A DNA stretch of 64,000 bases from Paraburkholderia solitsugae (GCF_013177695.1 NZ_WOEY01000065.1:186001-250000), one strand, 5' to 3'. Shown: positions 8,498 to 17,382, numbered from the stretch's first letter. Numbers and translations: made by a program. Notes: generated by a model from the sequence alone, not told the origin.

Positions 8498-9433
8498 TCA
8501 CTGCCCCGCAACATAAGCCTTCACCGCCGGCAACCCATCCTTCCCATCAAAGGTCTTCACGCCCGCAAGCCACTTGTCGAGCACACCCGGATTCGCCTTC
8601 AGCCAATCCTTTGCCGCCTTGTTCGGGTCTGTCTTGTTCATGATCGGCAGCATCACGTGGTTCTCGATGTCGGTCGTGAAGTGTAGATTCGACACCAGCT
8701 TTGCGACGTTCGGGCAACGCGTCGAGTAATCAGTCGGGACGACCGTCATCACCTTGGCTTCGCCGTAGTTCGGACCGAACACGTCGTCGCCACCGGACAG
8801 ATAATCGATCTTCATCTGCACGTTCATCGGATGCGGTTCCCAGCCGAGAAACACGATCGGCTTCTTCTCGCGAATCGCCCGATTCACTTCGACCAGCATG
8901 CCCGCCTCGCTCGACTCCACCAGCTTGAACTTGCCAAGGCCGTACTGGTTGCTGTCGATCATCTTCTTGATCAGCGCATTGCCGTCATTACCCGGTTCGA
9001 TGCCGTAGATCTTGCCGTCGAGCTTGTCGTAATTCTTCGCGATGTCGGAGAAGTTTTTGATGCCCGCCTGATACGCGTAGTCCGGCACGGCGAGCGTGTA
9101 TTTCGCTCCGGTCAGGTTCGGCGTGGGCAGCACGGTGAGCTGACCGGCCTTCCTGAACGGATCGATCATCGGGTCCATGGTCGGCGACCAGTAGCCGAGA
9201 AACACGTCGATCTGTTTGCTCTTCACACCCGCAAAGGTGATCGGCACCGAAGCGATAGTTTTGGTCGGCTTGTAGCCGAGGCCTTCGAGCACCGTCGAGG
9301 CGAGACCGGTCGTCGCCGCGATATCAGTCCAGCCGACGTCGGCGAACCGGACGTCCTGGCAGGTGGCAGGTTCCGCAGCGAAAACAGACGACACCGACAG
9401 CGCGCACAACGACGCAGCCCACACATGTTTCAT
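8498..9433 (-). CDS. choX: Choline ABC transporter periplasmic substrate-binding protein
   Basis: 311 residues, starting with a cleavable signal peptide (MKHVWAASLCALSVSSVFAA) and then the OpuAC/ProX-type domain. FADVGWTDIAATTGLASTVL, VFLGYWSPTMDP and FLGWEPHPMN are characteristic of ChoX-type binding proteins, whose aromatic cage binds the quaternary amine. A strong GAGGGAA ribosome site precedes the ATG at 9433. It captures choline (possibly betaine or acetylcholine) in the periplasm for the ChoW/ChoV channel. A 128-bp gap separates it from the upstream regulator gene, so it may have its own promoter. Confidence 0.92.
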   Translation of the reverse strand: MKHVWAASLCALSVSSVFAAEPATCQDVRFADVGWTDIAATTGLASTVLEGLGYKPTKTIASVPITFAGVKSKQIDVFLGYWSPTMDPMIDPFRKAGQLTVLPTPNLTGAKYTLAVPDYAYQAGIKNFSDIAKNYDKLDGKIYGIEPGNDGNALIKKMIDSNQYGLGKFKLVESSEAGMLVEVNRAIREKKPIVFLGWEPHPMNVQMKIDYLSGGDDVFGPNYGEAKVMTVVPTDYSTRCPNVAKLVSNLHFTTDIENHVMLPIMNKTDPNKAAKDWLKANPGVLDKWLAGVKTFDGKDGLPAVKAYVAGQ

Positions 9434-9494
9434 GGCGTTCCCTCAGGGTGATTGAAGCTTGAAGCTAGACCGGTTTGATTAACCGAATTTTCCA

Positions 9495-9512
9495 GGCGCG
9501 ATTAATTGCGCC
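9495..9512. promoter_or_regulatory. Quasi-palindrome upstream of choX
   Basis: GGCGCGATTAATTGCGCC is an 18-bp near-perfect palindrome centred on ATTAAT, 62 bp upstream of choX. It could bind a dimeric regulator of choline uptake. No known consensus is matched with certainty. Confidence 0.3.
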
Positions 9513-9561
9513 GACTTCCTTGATGCCAACTCATTTACGCCAACTTATCCACGTCAATAAC

Positions 9562-10560
9562 TCACGCTGACAACCGCCGCTCGACGCTCGGTGCGTGACC
9601 AAACTGCGCACGATAGGCCTTGCTGAAATGACACGGCGAATGAAAACCACACACGGCCGTTACTCGCGCAATCGACGCATCCGTATTGCGCAACAGCTCG
9701 CGAGCACGACGCAAACGCAGCGTCAGGTAATAGTGCGTCGGCGACACGCTCAGAAACATCTTGAACATGCGCTGCAAATGACGTTGCGACAGATGCACGA
9801 GCCGCGCGAGCTCATCGAGCGACAACGGCTCTTCGATATTCGCTTCCATCAGGCGCACCACTTCGATCAGCTCCGCACGCGAGAAACCGACCCGCGCGTC
9901 GACAGGAATATGCTGATAATCGGTCGACCCACGAATCCGCTCGACAATAAATTGCTCGGACACTTGCGCCGCGACTGCATGACCAAGACGCATGCCCACC
10001 AGGTTCAGCATCAGATCGAGCGGCGCGGTGCCTCCTGTGCAGGTCATCCGGTCACGGTCGATCACGAACAATTCATCGGCGAAACGCACGTGCGGGTAAC
10101 GCTTGTGCAGCGGCGACATGTCTTCCCAATGCACGGTACAGCGATATCCGTCGAGCAGGTTCGCCGCCAGCAGCGCGTACGGCCCCGTGCAAATGCCCCC
10201 CAGCGGAATGCCTTTCGACGCAACCTCTTGCAACAAGGCGATGATCGTCTCGTCCACGTAATCCGCCACATGCCAGCCGGCGCAGACGATCAGCACATCC
10301 GGCATGCCCGCTTCGGCCAGCGTCGTGGTCGGCTTCACGGTGATACCGTTACTCGCTCGCGCCGGTTCGCCGTCCGGTGTAATCACCGACCACGTGTAGT
10401 GCTGCGCGCGGCCCACGTAGTTGGCCATACGCAGCACCTCGACCGCGCTCGTGAACGCGATCATCGAAAAGTTCGGCAGCGTCAGAAAGCCGAAGTGCGC
10501 GAGCCCGGACAGCGGCGAATCGGCTTGGGGCTCGACAGGGACGATCGCGTCGCGCTTCAT
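9562..10560 (-). CDS. GlxA-family AraC regulator, GbdR/CdhR-like
   Basis: 332 residues: an N-terminal DJ-1/PfpI-like domain (about 20-195) with GGICTGPYALLAANLLDG, and a C-terminal AraC domain with SLDELARLVHLSQRHLQRMF and VTAVCGFHSPCHFSKAYRAQ. The overall pattern and the position inside the choline transporter locus match GbdR-type activators, which sense glycine betaine and dimethylglycine and induce choline and betaine catabolic genes. It starts seven bases after the choW stop, so it is probably cotranscribed with choVW. CdhR- or SouR-like ligands are alternatives. Confidence 0.85.
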   Translation of the reverse strand: MKRDAIVPVEPQADSPLSGLAHFGFLTLPNFSMIAFTSAVEVLRMANYVGRAQHYTWSVITPDGEPARASNGITVKPTTTLAEAGMPDVLIVCAGWHVADYVDETIIALLQEVASKGIPLGGICTGPYALLAANLLDGYRCTVHWEDMSPLHKRYPHVRFADELFVIDRDRMTCTGGTAPLDLMLNLVGMRLGHAVAAQVSEQFIVERIRGSTDYQHIPVDARVGFSRAELIEVVRLMEANIEEPLSLDELARLVHLSQRHLQRMFKMFLSVSPTHYYLTLRLRRARELLRNTDASIARVTAVCGFHSPCHFSKAYRAQFGHAPSVERRLSA

Positions 10561-10567
10561 AGGTTGC

Positions 10568-11470
10568 TCAGCTGTGCTGGGCCGTCGGCGCCCGGCGCAC
10601 CTTCATGACACTGCGCAAGCCCGACAGCAGCGGCGCCCGCGCCATGCCCGGCGTGCGGCCGAAGCTTTCCGTGATGCGGTCGAGAATGATTGCCAGCATC
10701 ACCACCGAGAGGCCGCTTTCGAAGCCGAGGCCGATATCGAGCCGCTGAATACTCGCCAGCACGTCGTTGCCGAGGCCGCCCGCGCCGACCATCGAGGCGA
10801 TGATCACCATCGAGAGCGCCATCATGATGGTCTGGTTCACACCGGTCATGATCGACGGCAGCGCGTTCGGAAACTGCACCTTGTAGAGCAATTGCAAGGG
10901 CGTGCAGCCGAACGCCTGCCCTGCTTCGACGATTTCGCGATTCACATGCTTGATGCCGAGCGACGTGAGGCGCACAGCAGGCGGCATCGCGAAGATCACC
11001 GTGGAGAGAATCCCCGGCACGCGGCCGAGACCGAACAGCATGGCCGCCGGAATCAGGTAGACGAACGCGGGCATGGTCTGCATCAAGTCGAGCACGGGGC
11101 GCACCATCATTTCGACGGTGCGGCTCTTCGCGGTCCAGATACCGAGCGGCACGCCGAGCAACAGGCTGATCAAGGTCGACGAGAGCGTGAGGCCAAGTGT
11201 AATCACCATCTGGTCCCAGAAGCCGGTGCCGTAGATCAGCAGCATCGCCAGCAAGGTGAACAGCGCGAAACGCCAGCCCACCCGCCATAAACCGACGCCC
11301 ACGAAAAATGCCATCAGCGCCCACATCGGCACCGCTTGCAGGCCATGCTCGATCAGCGCGGCAAAGCTCTCGATGACCTTGCCGATGGAATCGAAGGTTG
11401 CTGCGTCGTGGTCGAGCAGGTAGTGAACGCCGTGATCGACCCAGGCGCCAAGTGGAATGATTTCAGACAT
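10568..11470 (-). CDS. choW: Choline ABC transporter permease
   Basis: 300-residue inner-membrane permease of the OpuAB/ProW class with about six membrane segments. The cytoplasmic EAA-like loop, reading NREIVEAGQAFGCTPLQLLY, contacts the ATPase. The N-terminus (IPLGAWVDHGVHYLLDH) matches ChoW-type proteins. It overlaps the end of choV by eight bases, showing tight coupling, and passes choline delivered by ChoX into the cytoplasm. Confidence 0.92.
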   Translation of the reverse strand: MSEIIPLGAWVDHGVHYLLDHDAATFDSIGKVIESFAALIEHGLQAVPMWALMAFFVGVGLWRVGWRFALFTLLAMLLIYGTGFWDQMVITLGLTLSSTLISLLLGVPLGIWTAKSRTVEMMVRPVLDLMQTMPAFVYLIPAAMLFGLGRVPGILSTVIFAMPPAVRLTSLGIKHVNREIVEAGQAFGCTPLQLLYKVQFPNALPSIMTGVNQTIMMALSMVIIASMVGAGGLGNDVLASIQRLDIGLGFESGLSVVMLAIILDRITESFGRTPGMARAPLLSGLRSVMKVRRAPTAQHS

Positions 11471-12641
11471 GGGAACCCCGATGACGAGTGAGAACGTTCA
11501 GCACGTTCGTCTTGTTGACCGAACCGCAGTAGGAGCCGTCCGCCTCGACGACCGGCAGCGGCGCGCGGCTCGCCACCACGCGTTCGACGACGTCGTCCAG
11601 CGGCGTCGTACGGCGGATGCACTCGATGTGATTGAGTTGCGGCGACGCGCTGCCCATCGCGTCGCGGCACACGAAGCCGCGGAACTTGCGCTCGCTGTCG
11701 AGCACGAACGCGTACTCGGCGCTGCCATTGAGCGTCGCGGCCACACTGGAAGCGTCGATCTGCGGCGAATGCTGCATGAGCGGCACGGCGTCGGTTTGCA
11801 TCAGGTCGCCGGCCGTCAGATAACGGCTGGTATCGATGCCTTCGAAGAACGCGCGCACGTAATCGTCGGCGGGATTGGTGATGATTTGCTGCGGCGTGCC
11901 GATCTGCACGACCTTGCCGCCTTCCATGATTGCGATCCGGGTACCGATGCGCATCGCCTCTTCGAGATCGTGCGAGACGAACAGGATGGTGCGTTGTTGC
12001 TCGCGTTGCAGATCGAGCAGCACATTCTGCATTTCCTTGCGTTTGAGTGGATCGAGCGCGGAGAACGCTTCGTCCATGATCATCAGCGACGGATTGACCG
12101 CCAGCGCCCGCGCCAGACCCACGCGTTGCTGCATGCCGCCTGAAAGCTGCGCCGGCAGCTTTTCCGCGAACGGCGCGAGGCCGACCTGCTCGAGCACGGT
12201 CATGGCGCGCTTCTCGCGCTCCTTCTTGCCGATGCCCGCCACTTCCAGCCCGAACGCAGCGTTGGACAGCACCGTGCGTTGCGGCATCAACGCGAAGGAC
12301 TGGAACACCATGCTCATGTCCTTGCGGCGCAGCGCCGTGAGTTCGGAGCGCGGTACGCTGGCCACATCGCGGCCGTCGATCAGTACTTTGCCGGCCGTCG
12401 GCTCGACGAGACGATTGATCAGGCGAATCAGCGTCGACTTGCCGGAGCCGGACAGGCCCATCAGCACGAAGATCTCACCTTCCTTGACTTCGAACGATAC
12501 GTTGTGGACGCCGACTATCTGACCGGTGCGCGCGAAGACTTCTTCTTTCGTCGCGCCGCCGGCCAGCATGCCGATCGCCTGTTTCGGGTTGGTGCCGAAC
12601 ACCTTGCACAGCCCTTCGACCACGACCTTCGGGGAATTCAT
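11463..12641 (-). CDS. choV: Choline ABC transporter ATP-binding protein
   Basis: 392 residues. Walker A is GLSGSGKST, the signature is LSGGMQQRVGLARAL, and Walker B is LIMDEAFSALDP followed by the switch SHD. The C-terminal quarter looks like a CBS pair (AFVLDSERKFRGFVCRDAMG, then PVVEADGSYCGSVNKTNVLN), as in OpuAA/ProV-type osmoregulated transporters. It is the first gene of the leftward choV-choW-regulator group. A repeat-rich, hairpin-forming region lies just upstream (12657-12740). Confidence 0.93.
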   Translation of the reverse strand: MNSPKVVVEGLCKVFGTNPKQAIGMLAGGATKEEVFARTGQIVGVHNVSFEVKEGEIFVLMGLSGSGKSTLIRLINRLVEPTAGKVLIDGRDVASVPRSELTALRRKDMSMVFQSFALMPQRTVLSNAAFGLEVAGIGKKEREKRAMTVLEQVGLAPFAEKLPAQLSGGMQQRVGLARALAVNPSLMIMDEAFSALDPLKRKEMQNVLLDLQREQQRTILFVSHDLEEAMRIGTRIAIMEGGKVVQIGTPQQIITNPADDYVRAFFEGIDTSRYLTAGDLMQTDAVPLMQHSPQIDASSVAATLNGSAEYAFVLDSERKFRGFVCRDAMGSASPQLNHIECIRRTTPLDDVVERVVASRAPLPVVEADGSYCGSVNKTNVLNVLTRHRGSHV

Positions 12642-12656
12642 TGAATGCTCTCCTAT

Positions 12657-12742
12657 GTCGACCGGAGTTAGCGCTTTAGCTGTCGACCAGAGTTAGCGCT
12701 TTAGCGCTTACTCTGGTCCCATGCAAAGCTCTTATTCCGGTC
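12657..12742. repeat. Tandem and inverted repeats in the choV 5' region
   Basis: Two near-identical 25-bp units (GTCGACCRGAGTTAGCGCTTTAGC plus one base) lie side by side at 12657-12681 and 12682-12706. Within the second, GACCAGAGTTAGCGC (12685-12699) pairs with 12704-12718, one mismatch in 15, across a 4-base loop. A second pair of about 20-bp direct repeats built on YGGTCCCATGCAA follows at 12708-12742. The rest of 12743-12997 holds nothing recognised. The repeats could be an RNA leader structure or an intergenic palindromic element. Confidence 0.7.
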
Positions 12743-12997
12743 CCATGCAAGATAGTTGCTGCAGTGGCGGACGTCCGTCCGCGCTGTGCATACATAGTTG
12801 CCAGAAAAAAGTACGCCTAGCCGACTATTTGCGACAACCACATGTGGAAATGCGACACCGGCGCCGCACGGGCGCCGGCGAGCGACGGGCAAAGCCTTTC
12901 TGGATAAGGGTTTGCGAGTACTGAGGGGATCAGGGGAGCGTGTCGCGCCAGAGCAAGTGAGGGGGGCTCTGCGGAAAAAAAGGCCATGCGGGGATGT

Positions 12998-14116
12998 TCA
13001 GGCAAACAGCGCGCGGACAACCGGCTGCGCATTGAGCGCGCTTGCCATGGGTGTGAACTGGGGATCGAGGCGCGAGGCGATCCAGTAGAGGTTCGACGCC
13101 TCCTCGCGTTGCCACAGGCCCGAGTAGCCCTCGACGTGTGCCGCAGCGCGCCGCGCATCGAAGCGCACGGTACTATGTACGAATTCCTCATGCTGCTTGT
13201 CGCCAGCAGCGTACGGTTCGAGCCAACGCAGCGCGGCGGCAAGCCCGCCCTGTGACGACGCCATGCCGTACCAGTCGTCCCCATGTGCGGCCGCCATCGA
13301 TGCAGCCATCATCAGCGGTTCAAGATCGTAGACGACGTAGTGCATCGCGTCGCGCTGGTTGAAATCGTAGGTTCGACCATCCGTGCCAATGTTGCCGCTC
13401 ACATGAGCGAGGAAGCCTTTGCGTACGGCCGCAACCAGAGCGGGATCGCCCGACAGATAAGCGCCGGCGGTCGCCAGCTTGATGCGGTGGCTTTGCCAGT
13501 TGTTGAGGCCGGTGCTTGGATCGCCGACGCGTCTCGTGCCCAGATAGCCCGTCGCCATCTGGCGGCCGAGCTGCCTCGTCTTGTCGATGCTCGAGGGCGA
13601 TAACCGATCCTGCACGAAGTCGAAGCCAAGCAGCAGATCGACGAGATCGGCTTCGTCGATCGGATTGAACGAGGGCGAATATCCTGCTACCCAGGCATCG
13701 ATATACGCCACGGCCTTGGCTTCGTATGCCGGGTTACCCGTGATACACCAGGCCAATGCCTGGACCAGCGTCTGCCGCCAGTCTTCCTGCGACTGCACAC
13801 TCGCATCGCGGTCCTGCTCGTGCGGCAGCAAGCCCTGCGTGTGGACGACTGCACGTGGATGCAACTCGCGAGCCAAACCTGCGTCCGCCGCCGACTGTAG
13901 CTGGTGTGCCAGGTTCGGAGAAACACGTTGCCGTATTTGTATCGCGCGCATCGCAGACGAAAGCACAAAGCCGCCTTTCACGCCGTCATCCTGTGCGCTC
14001 GCTGCGCGAGGCAACGCCGCCATCATCAACATGGCCGGGATCGCGGCTACCCCACCAAGCAGCTGCCGACGGCGAACCGACGGCGTGAGGTTTTGCCCAA
14101 CTAAAAATCGTTTCAC
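12998..14116 (-). CDS. Alginate-lyase-family exported protein
   Basis: About 372 residues from a GTG at 14116 (VKRFLVGQ), chosen because the in-frame upstream extension is low in quality and the signal follows directly. The segment SVRRRQLLGGVAAIPAML with an AASA cleavage region looks like a Tat signal peptide. The mature part resembles the alginate lyase alpha/alpha-barrel family (PF05426): WRQTLVQALAWCITGNPAYEAKA, LNNWQSHRIKLATAGAYL and GRTYDFNQRDAMHYVVYDLEPLM. Such enzymes cleave uronate polysaccharides by beta-elimination or act on poly-glucuronates. Substrate is not assignable, but the adjoining sugar-acid genes fit. A LacI-type operator lies 84 bp upstream. Confidence 0.75.
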   Translation of the reverse strand: MKRFLVGQNLTPSVRRRQLLGGVAAIPAMLMMAALPRAASAQDDGVKGGFVLSSAMRAIQIRQRVSPNLAHQLQSAADAGLARELHPRAVVHTQGLLPHEQDRDASVQSQEDWRQTLVQALAWCITGNPAYEAKAVAYIDAWVAGYSPSFNPIDEADLVDLLLGFDFVQDRLSPSSIDKTRQLGRQMATGYLGTRRVGDPSTGLNNWQSHRIKLATAGAYLSGDPALVAAVRKGFLAHVSGNIGTDGRTYDFNQRDAMHYVVYDLEPLMMAASMAAAHGDDWYGMASSQGGLAAALRWLEPYAAGDKQHEEFVHSTVRFDARRAAAHVEGYSGLWQREEASNLYWIASRLDPQFTPMASALNAQPVVRALFA

Positions 14117-14199
14117 TGTTCGCCTGCGTATTCGGATTTCTGAAGTCCGCCCACTCCGGGGCGAATCGCAAAGAGGTGTCGGTTCACTGCGCCGGGACA

Positions 14200-14211
14200 G
14201 AAAACGTTTTC
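14200..14211. promoter_or_regulatory. LacI-type operator (site 1)
   Basis: Perfect 12-bp palindrome GAAAACGTTTTC between the alginate-lyase-like gene and the LacI gene. A half-site CGTTTTCC follows at 14244-14251. The central CG palindrome is typical of LacI-family operators. Confidence 0.7.
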
Positions 14212-14361
14212 CAAATATAATAGGGGAGAATTTTCCAGTCAATCGTTTTCCTCTTTCGTGCCAATTGGTGAAAACCCGACTGCGGACTGATGACCGCCGA
14301 CCGACCGCTCAGCGCCTTCTCATCGTGGTAGTTTACTGTCAACTGAATTTCAACTAGCATT

Positions 14362-14375
14362 GGAAAACGTTATCC
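14362..14375. promoter_or_regulatory. LacI-type operator (site 2), autoregulatory
   Basis: GGAAAACGTTATCC ends eight bases before the LacI-family gene's ATG at 14384, a position that would block its expression. The complementary form recurs at 18849-18862. Confidence 0.7.
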
Positions 14376-14383
14376 TCAAGCAG

Positions 14384-15382
14384 ATGAAAAAGACCTCCCC
14401 TACCATCCGCGATGTCGCGGCCGCCGCTGGTGTTTCCGTCGCCACCGTGTCGAAGTACACGAATGGCTCGCAACGCTTTTCTGCACCGGTCGAGGCCAAA
14501 CTCAAGAGCGCCATCGAAACACTTGGCTATCGCTCGAATCCGCTGGCGCGCTCGATGATTACCGGCGAGACGCGCACCATCGGCCTCGCGATCCTCGATA
14601 TCCGCAACCCGCACTTCACGAACATCGTGAAGGGTGCGAACCGGATCGCGCTGCAGAACGACTACACGCTGCTGCTCGTCGATACGGAGGAAAGTCAGGA
14701 ACGCGAGCGGACGCTGATTGAAGCACTCGCACAACGGGTCGACGGCATGATCGTGAGTTCCCGGATGCCCGATGATTCGGTGCAGTGGATGCTCGAGTTG
14801 CACAAGCCCGTGGTGCTGTTCGGCCGCAGCGCGATTTTCCCGATCCCAAGTGTCGGCACTGACGGCTATCTCGCCGCCTACATGCTGACGCGCCATCTGC
14901 TGAACCAAGGTCACCGGCGCTTCGCCTATCTCGGCTTCGAGCAGTCGCGCTGGAATAGCGAGCGGATTCGCGGGGTGCAGGCGTGCCTCGAGGAACAGGG
15001 CTTGAGCGCAACCGTGTACGACGCGGCGGCGCCCTCGCCGCAAGCCGGCGAGCGCGCCTGCTCGGCCATCATGCTAGGACCGAACCGCCCCGAAGCGGTG
15101 GTCTGCTACAACGACCTGATCGCGCTCGGCTTCATCAAGGAAGCACGCGCACTTGGGTTCGCGCTGCCGCAGGACGTGTCGATAGCCGGTTTCGACAACG
15201 TGTCCTACGGCGAATACGCATCCCCTTCGCTCACCACGGTCGATCTGCAAAGCGAAAGGATGGGCGAGCTGGCGATGCTCAAACTGATCGACGCACTCGC
15301 CGGCAAAAGCGACAGCGAATACTCGTTACTCGAACCACGCCTTGTCGTGCGCGAATCCACGCCGCGCCGCGAAACAACCTGA
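14384..15382 (+). CDS. LacI-family transcriptional regulator
   Basis: 332-residue repressor. The N-terminal HTH is TIRDVAAAAGVSVATVSKYT with the hinge YRSNPLARSM, followed by a periplasmic-binding-protein-like effector domain (ILDIRNPHFTNIVKGANRIA; CYNDLIALGFIKEA; DVSIAGFDNV). The frame extends up to a TTG at 14360, but that would place an operator inside the gene, so the ATG at 14384 is preferred. It begins a rightward unit with the aldose epimerase. The matching operators found next to most transcription units from 14.2 to 22.3 kb suggest it represses the whole cluster until a sugar or sugar acid binds. Confidence 0.9.
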   Translation: MKKTSPTIRDVAAAAGVSVATVSKYTNGSQRFSAPVEAKLKSAIETLGYRSNPLARSMITGETRTIGLAILDIRNPHFTNIVKGANRIALQNDYTLLLVDTEESQERERTLIEALAQRVDGMIVSSRMPDDSVQWMLELHKPVVLFGRSAIFPIPSVGTDGYLAAYMLTRHLLNQGHRRFAYLGFEQSRWNSERIRGVQACLEEQGLSATVYDAAAPSPQAGERACSAIMLGPNRPEAVVCYNDLIALGFIKEARALGFALPQDVSIAGFDNVSYGEYASPSLTTVDLQSERMGELAMLKLIDALAGKSDSEYSLLEPRLVVRESTPRRETT

Positions 15383-15426
15383 AAGCTCGACATCGTGTCG
15401 AATCATCCTGTCGCGCGAGAAATCCT

Positions 15427-16347
15427 ATGTCAATGTCTTCGCATGAAAAAGCCGGATCGCGGACGCCATACCGGTCGGCAAGCCCGGCGGTAAGGCTGGC
15501 AAGCGGCCCCATTGAAATCGAACTGCATCCTGCGCTCGGCGCCCGTATCGGGCGCCTGCGCTACCTTGGCGAGGCGGAACCGTTCGACTATCTCGCGCCG
15601 CTTGAAGTCGCCAACTTTAATCCCTCAAGCTGGCCGAGAGCTGGCTGCTTCACGATGCTGCCGTACACAAACAAGTTTCACGGCAACACACTGAAATGGG
15701 GCAACGAGGTCATACGCGTTGCCAGTCCCGACGCACCCGCCTTCCTGCATGGCTGGGGACTGCGACAGGCGTGGTCGGTCGTGGAAGCGTCCAGCACGCA
15801 TTGCACGATGGCGCTTTGTGCCGCGGCAACCGATGCGTGGCCTTGGGCATACCGATCGGAACTGCGCGTGAGCGTGGATGCGGCCGGCATGGATCTCGCG
15901 CTGGCCGTATTCAACGAGTCAGCCCGGCCCATGCCAATCGGCATGGGCTTTCATCCGTATTTTTCGATCGACAGCGGCAGCGAAGCAACCGTGAACGCGA
16001 GCGCGCGCTGGCAGGCGGATGCAACAAGCGCGGGGCTGCCTGCCGTTCGCGAGGCAGTCGACATGCCATTGCGACTGAGTCTGCAAAACGGCGCGCTGCC
16101 CGAGGACACACTGACCTGGTTCTGCGAGACGCCGCGCGCTGAAGCCGTGATCCGTTACCCGAACTCCGGTCGACGGATAAGCTTGTCGTGCCGCGAGGCA
16201 CAGTATCTGGTCGTTCACTACCGGGCCGGTGAGCGATTTTTGTGCCTTGAACCGTGCACACATCAGGCGGGAGGACTCGACACGCTGACCCATGCGGCAC
16301 TGCCAGGCCAATCGGTCTCGCTGTCGATGCGATTGCATCTTGCATAG
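15427..16347 (+). CDS. Aldose 1-epimerase family protein (galactose mutarotase-like)
   Basis: 306 residues from the ATG at 15427 (MSMSSHEKAG); the open frame extends much further upstream but overlaps the LacI gene. The beta-sandwich family motifs are present: FLHGWGLRQAW with an active-site His, IGMGFHPYFSID with the catalytic His, and FLCLEPCTHQAGG with the acidic base. It interconverts anomers of a free sugar in the cytoplasm. It lies 44 bp after the LacI gene on the same strand and is probably cotranscribed. The preferred sugar is unknown. Confidence 0.85.
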   Translation: MSMSSHEKAGSRTPYRSASPAVRLASGPIEIELHPALGARIGRLRYLGEAEPFDYLAPLEVANFNPSSWPRAGCFTMLPYTNKFHGNTLKWGNEVIRVASPDAPAFLHGWGLRQAWSVVEASSTHCTMALCAAATDAWPWAYRSELRVSVDAAGMDLALAVFNESARPMPIGMGFHPYFSIDSGSEATVNASARWQADATSAGLPAVREAVDMPLRLSLQNGALPEDTLTWFCETPRAEAVIRYPNSGRRISLSCREAQYLVVHYRAGERFLCLEPCTHQAGGLDTLTHAALPGQSVSLSMRLHLA

Positions 16348-16379
16348 CGCGCCGGCCATCCTGTTCCGCTACGGTAGCC

Positions 16380-17213
16380 TCACCACCAGGATCGCTCCCG
16401 CGCAGCGGATAGTGCGGCGTCAAGCTGCGGCAACTCGGGATGCCAATGCCGCTCCCATTCCAGGCTCAATACCCCGTCGTACCCGTCAGCGCGCAGCGCG
16501 GAAAGCAGCGCAGACATTGGAAATTCGCCGTCCCCCGGAAGGACATACGCATACCCGGCGGGCTTTTGTGCACTGGCGACGCTATCCTTGACGTGGATAT
16601 GCCGCACGTTATCGCGCACTATGGCCCAGGTGCGGACAGGATCCGCACCGCCCTTGCGCCAGGTGTGATGGGCATCCCACAGCACCTGGCATTCCACGCC
16701 ACCGTCCAGAAAACGGAGGAGGTTCTCTTCGATCGCAAACGCGTCGTGGGTCTCGATGGCGATATCGACTTTCCAGCCGTTGTCGGCACGCAGTTCCTGC
16801 CACCAGCGGAGCGTGGACCGTGCACATTCGATTTCGTCGACGCTGCCACTGGTTCCACCGTCGAACACTCGCAACGTCGACGCGCCGCAGGCTTCCGCCC
16901 AAGGGACATACCTGATAAATGCCTCACGGCTTTCAGCCGTATTGCCAATCAGACGCAATGAGGTGCCCAGGCTCACAATTCGGACGGACGTCGAGTCCAT
17001 CAGATCCGCGAGTTTTTCCGGCACGGCATGGCGCGCAGCGAAATAGCCAGGCAAATCCACCATTCCACCCAGCGTACGCAACTCGACGCAGGGTATTTCA
17101 TGGCGTTGCGCGATCGCTATGACCTCCTGCAACTCATGCTCTCCGCAGCCAAGCGACGAGAAGGCCCGCTTGAATTTAAAATCATCTGAACGTGCAAGAT
17201 ATGACAAATCCAT
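16380..17213 (-). CDS. Sugar phosphate isomerase/epimerase family (AP endonuclease 2-like TIM barrel)
   Basis: About 277 residues. Met15 of the long frame is preferred (start 17213) because GAGAGGAG lies just upstream. Metal-ligand positions typical of xylose-isomerase-like TIM barrels are visible: Glu in IAIETHDAF, Asp/His in LWDAHHTW, His in RHIHVKDS, and Glu in LSLEWERHW. Such proteins isomerise or epimerise keto-sugars or act on inositol derivatives. It is convergent with the epimerase gene (32-bp gap) and lies downstream of the porin, separated by a stem-loop region. No substrate can be assigned. Confidence 0.8.
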   Translation of the reverse strand: MDLSYLARSDDFKFKRAFSSLGCGEHELQEVIAIAQRHEIPCVELRTLGGMVDLPGYFAARHAVPEKLADLMDSTSVRIVSLGTSLRLIGNTAESREAFIRYVPWAEACGASTLRVFDGGTSGSVDEIECARSTLRWWQELRADNGWKVDIAIETHDAFAIEENLLRFLDGGVECQVLWDAHHTWRKGGADPVRTWAIVRDNVRHIHVKDSVASAQKPAGYAYVLPGDGEFPMSALLSALRADGYDGVLSLEWERHWHPELPQLDAALSAARERSWW

Positions 17214-17290
17214 CTCCTCTCGATATGCGGGGTTCTCAATAAGCACAAAGAACAAGGATGATGTGCCACGATGAAAACCTTATTGCAAGA

Positions 17291-17356
17291 AAGCTTCGGA
17301 AGGAAAAAATCAATTCGCCAAACAATAAAATTTGATTGATCCTTGTTCCGAAGCTT
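17291..17356. repeat. Long-arm inverted repeat between porin and isomerase genes
   Basis: AAGCTTCGGAA at 17291-17301 is inverted perfectly at 17346-17356. Further inner complementarity (CCTT/AAGG, ATTGAT/ATCAAT) allows an extended hairpin of about 66 nt. It lies in the 169-bp gap after the porin stop and before the isomerase start. It could attenuate transcription, process or stabilise a polycistronic mRNA, or act as a terminator. Confidence 0.5.
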
Positions 17357-17382
17357 TACAAAGCTATGTCAATGTCGACACA

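Noticed and set aside
9595..10608. 337-residue rightward frame
   Set aside because: Antisense to the GbdR-like regulator; no recognisable domain.
12657..12742. Possible CRISPR array
   Set aside because: Only two adjacent units with no spacers of regular length and no cas genes nearby.
14983..15426. Upstream extension of the aldose epimerase frame
   Set aside because: Overlaps the 3' part of the LacI gene in another frame and is Arg-rich; the ATG at 15427 fits the family start.
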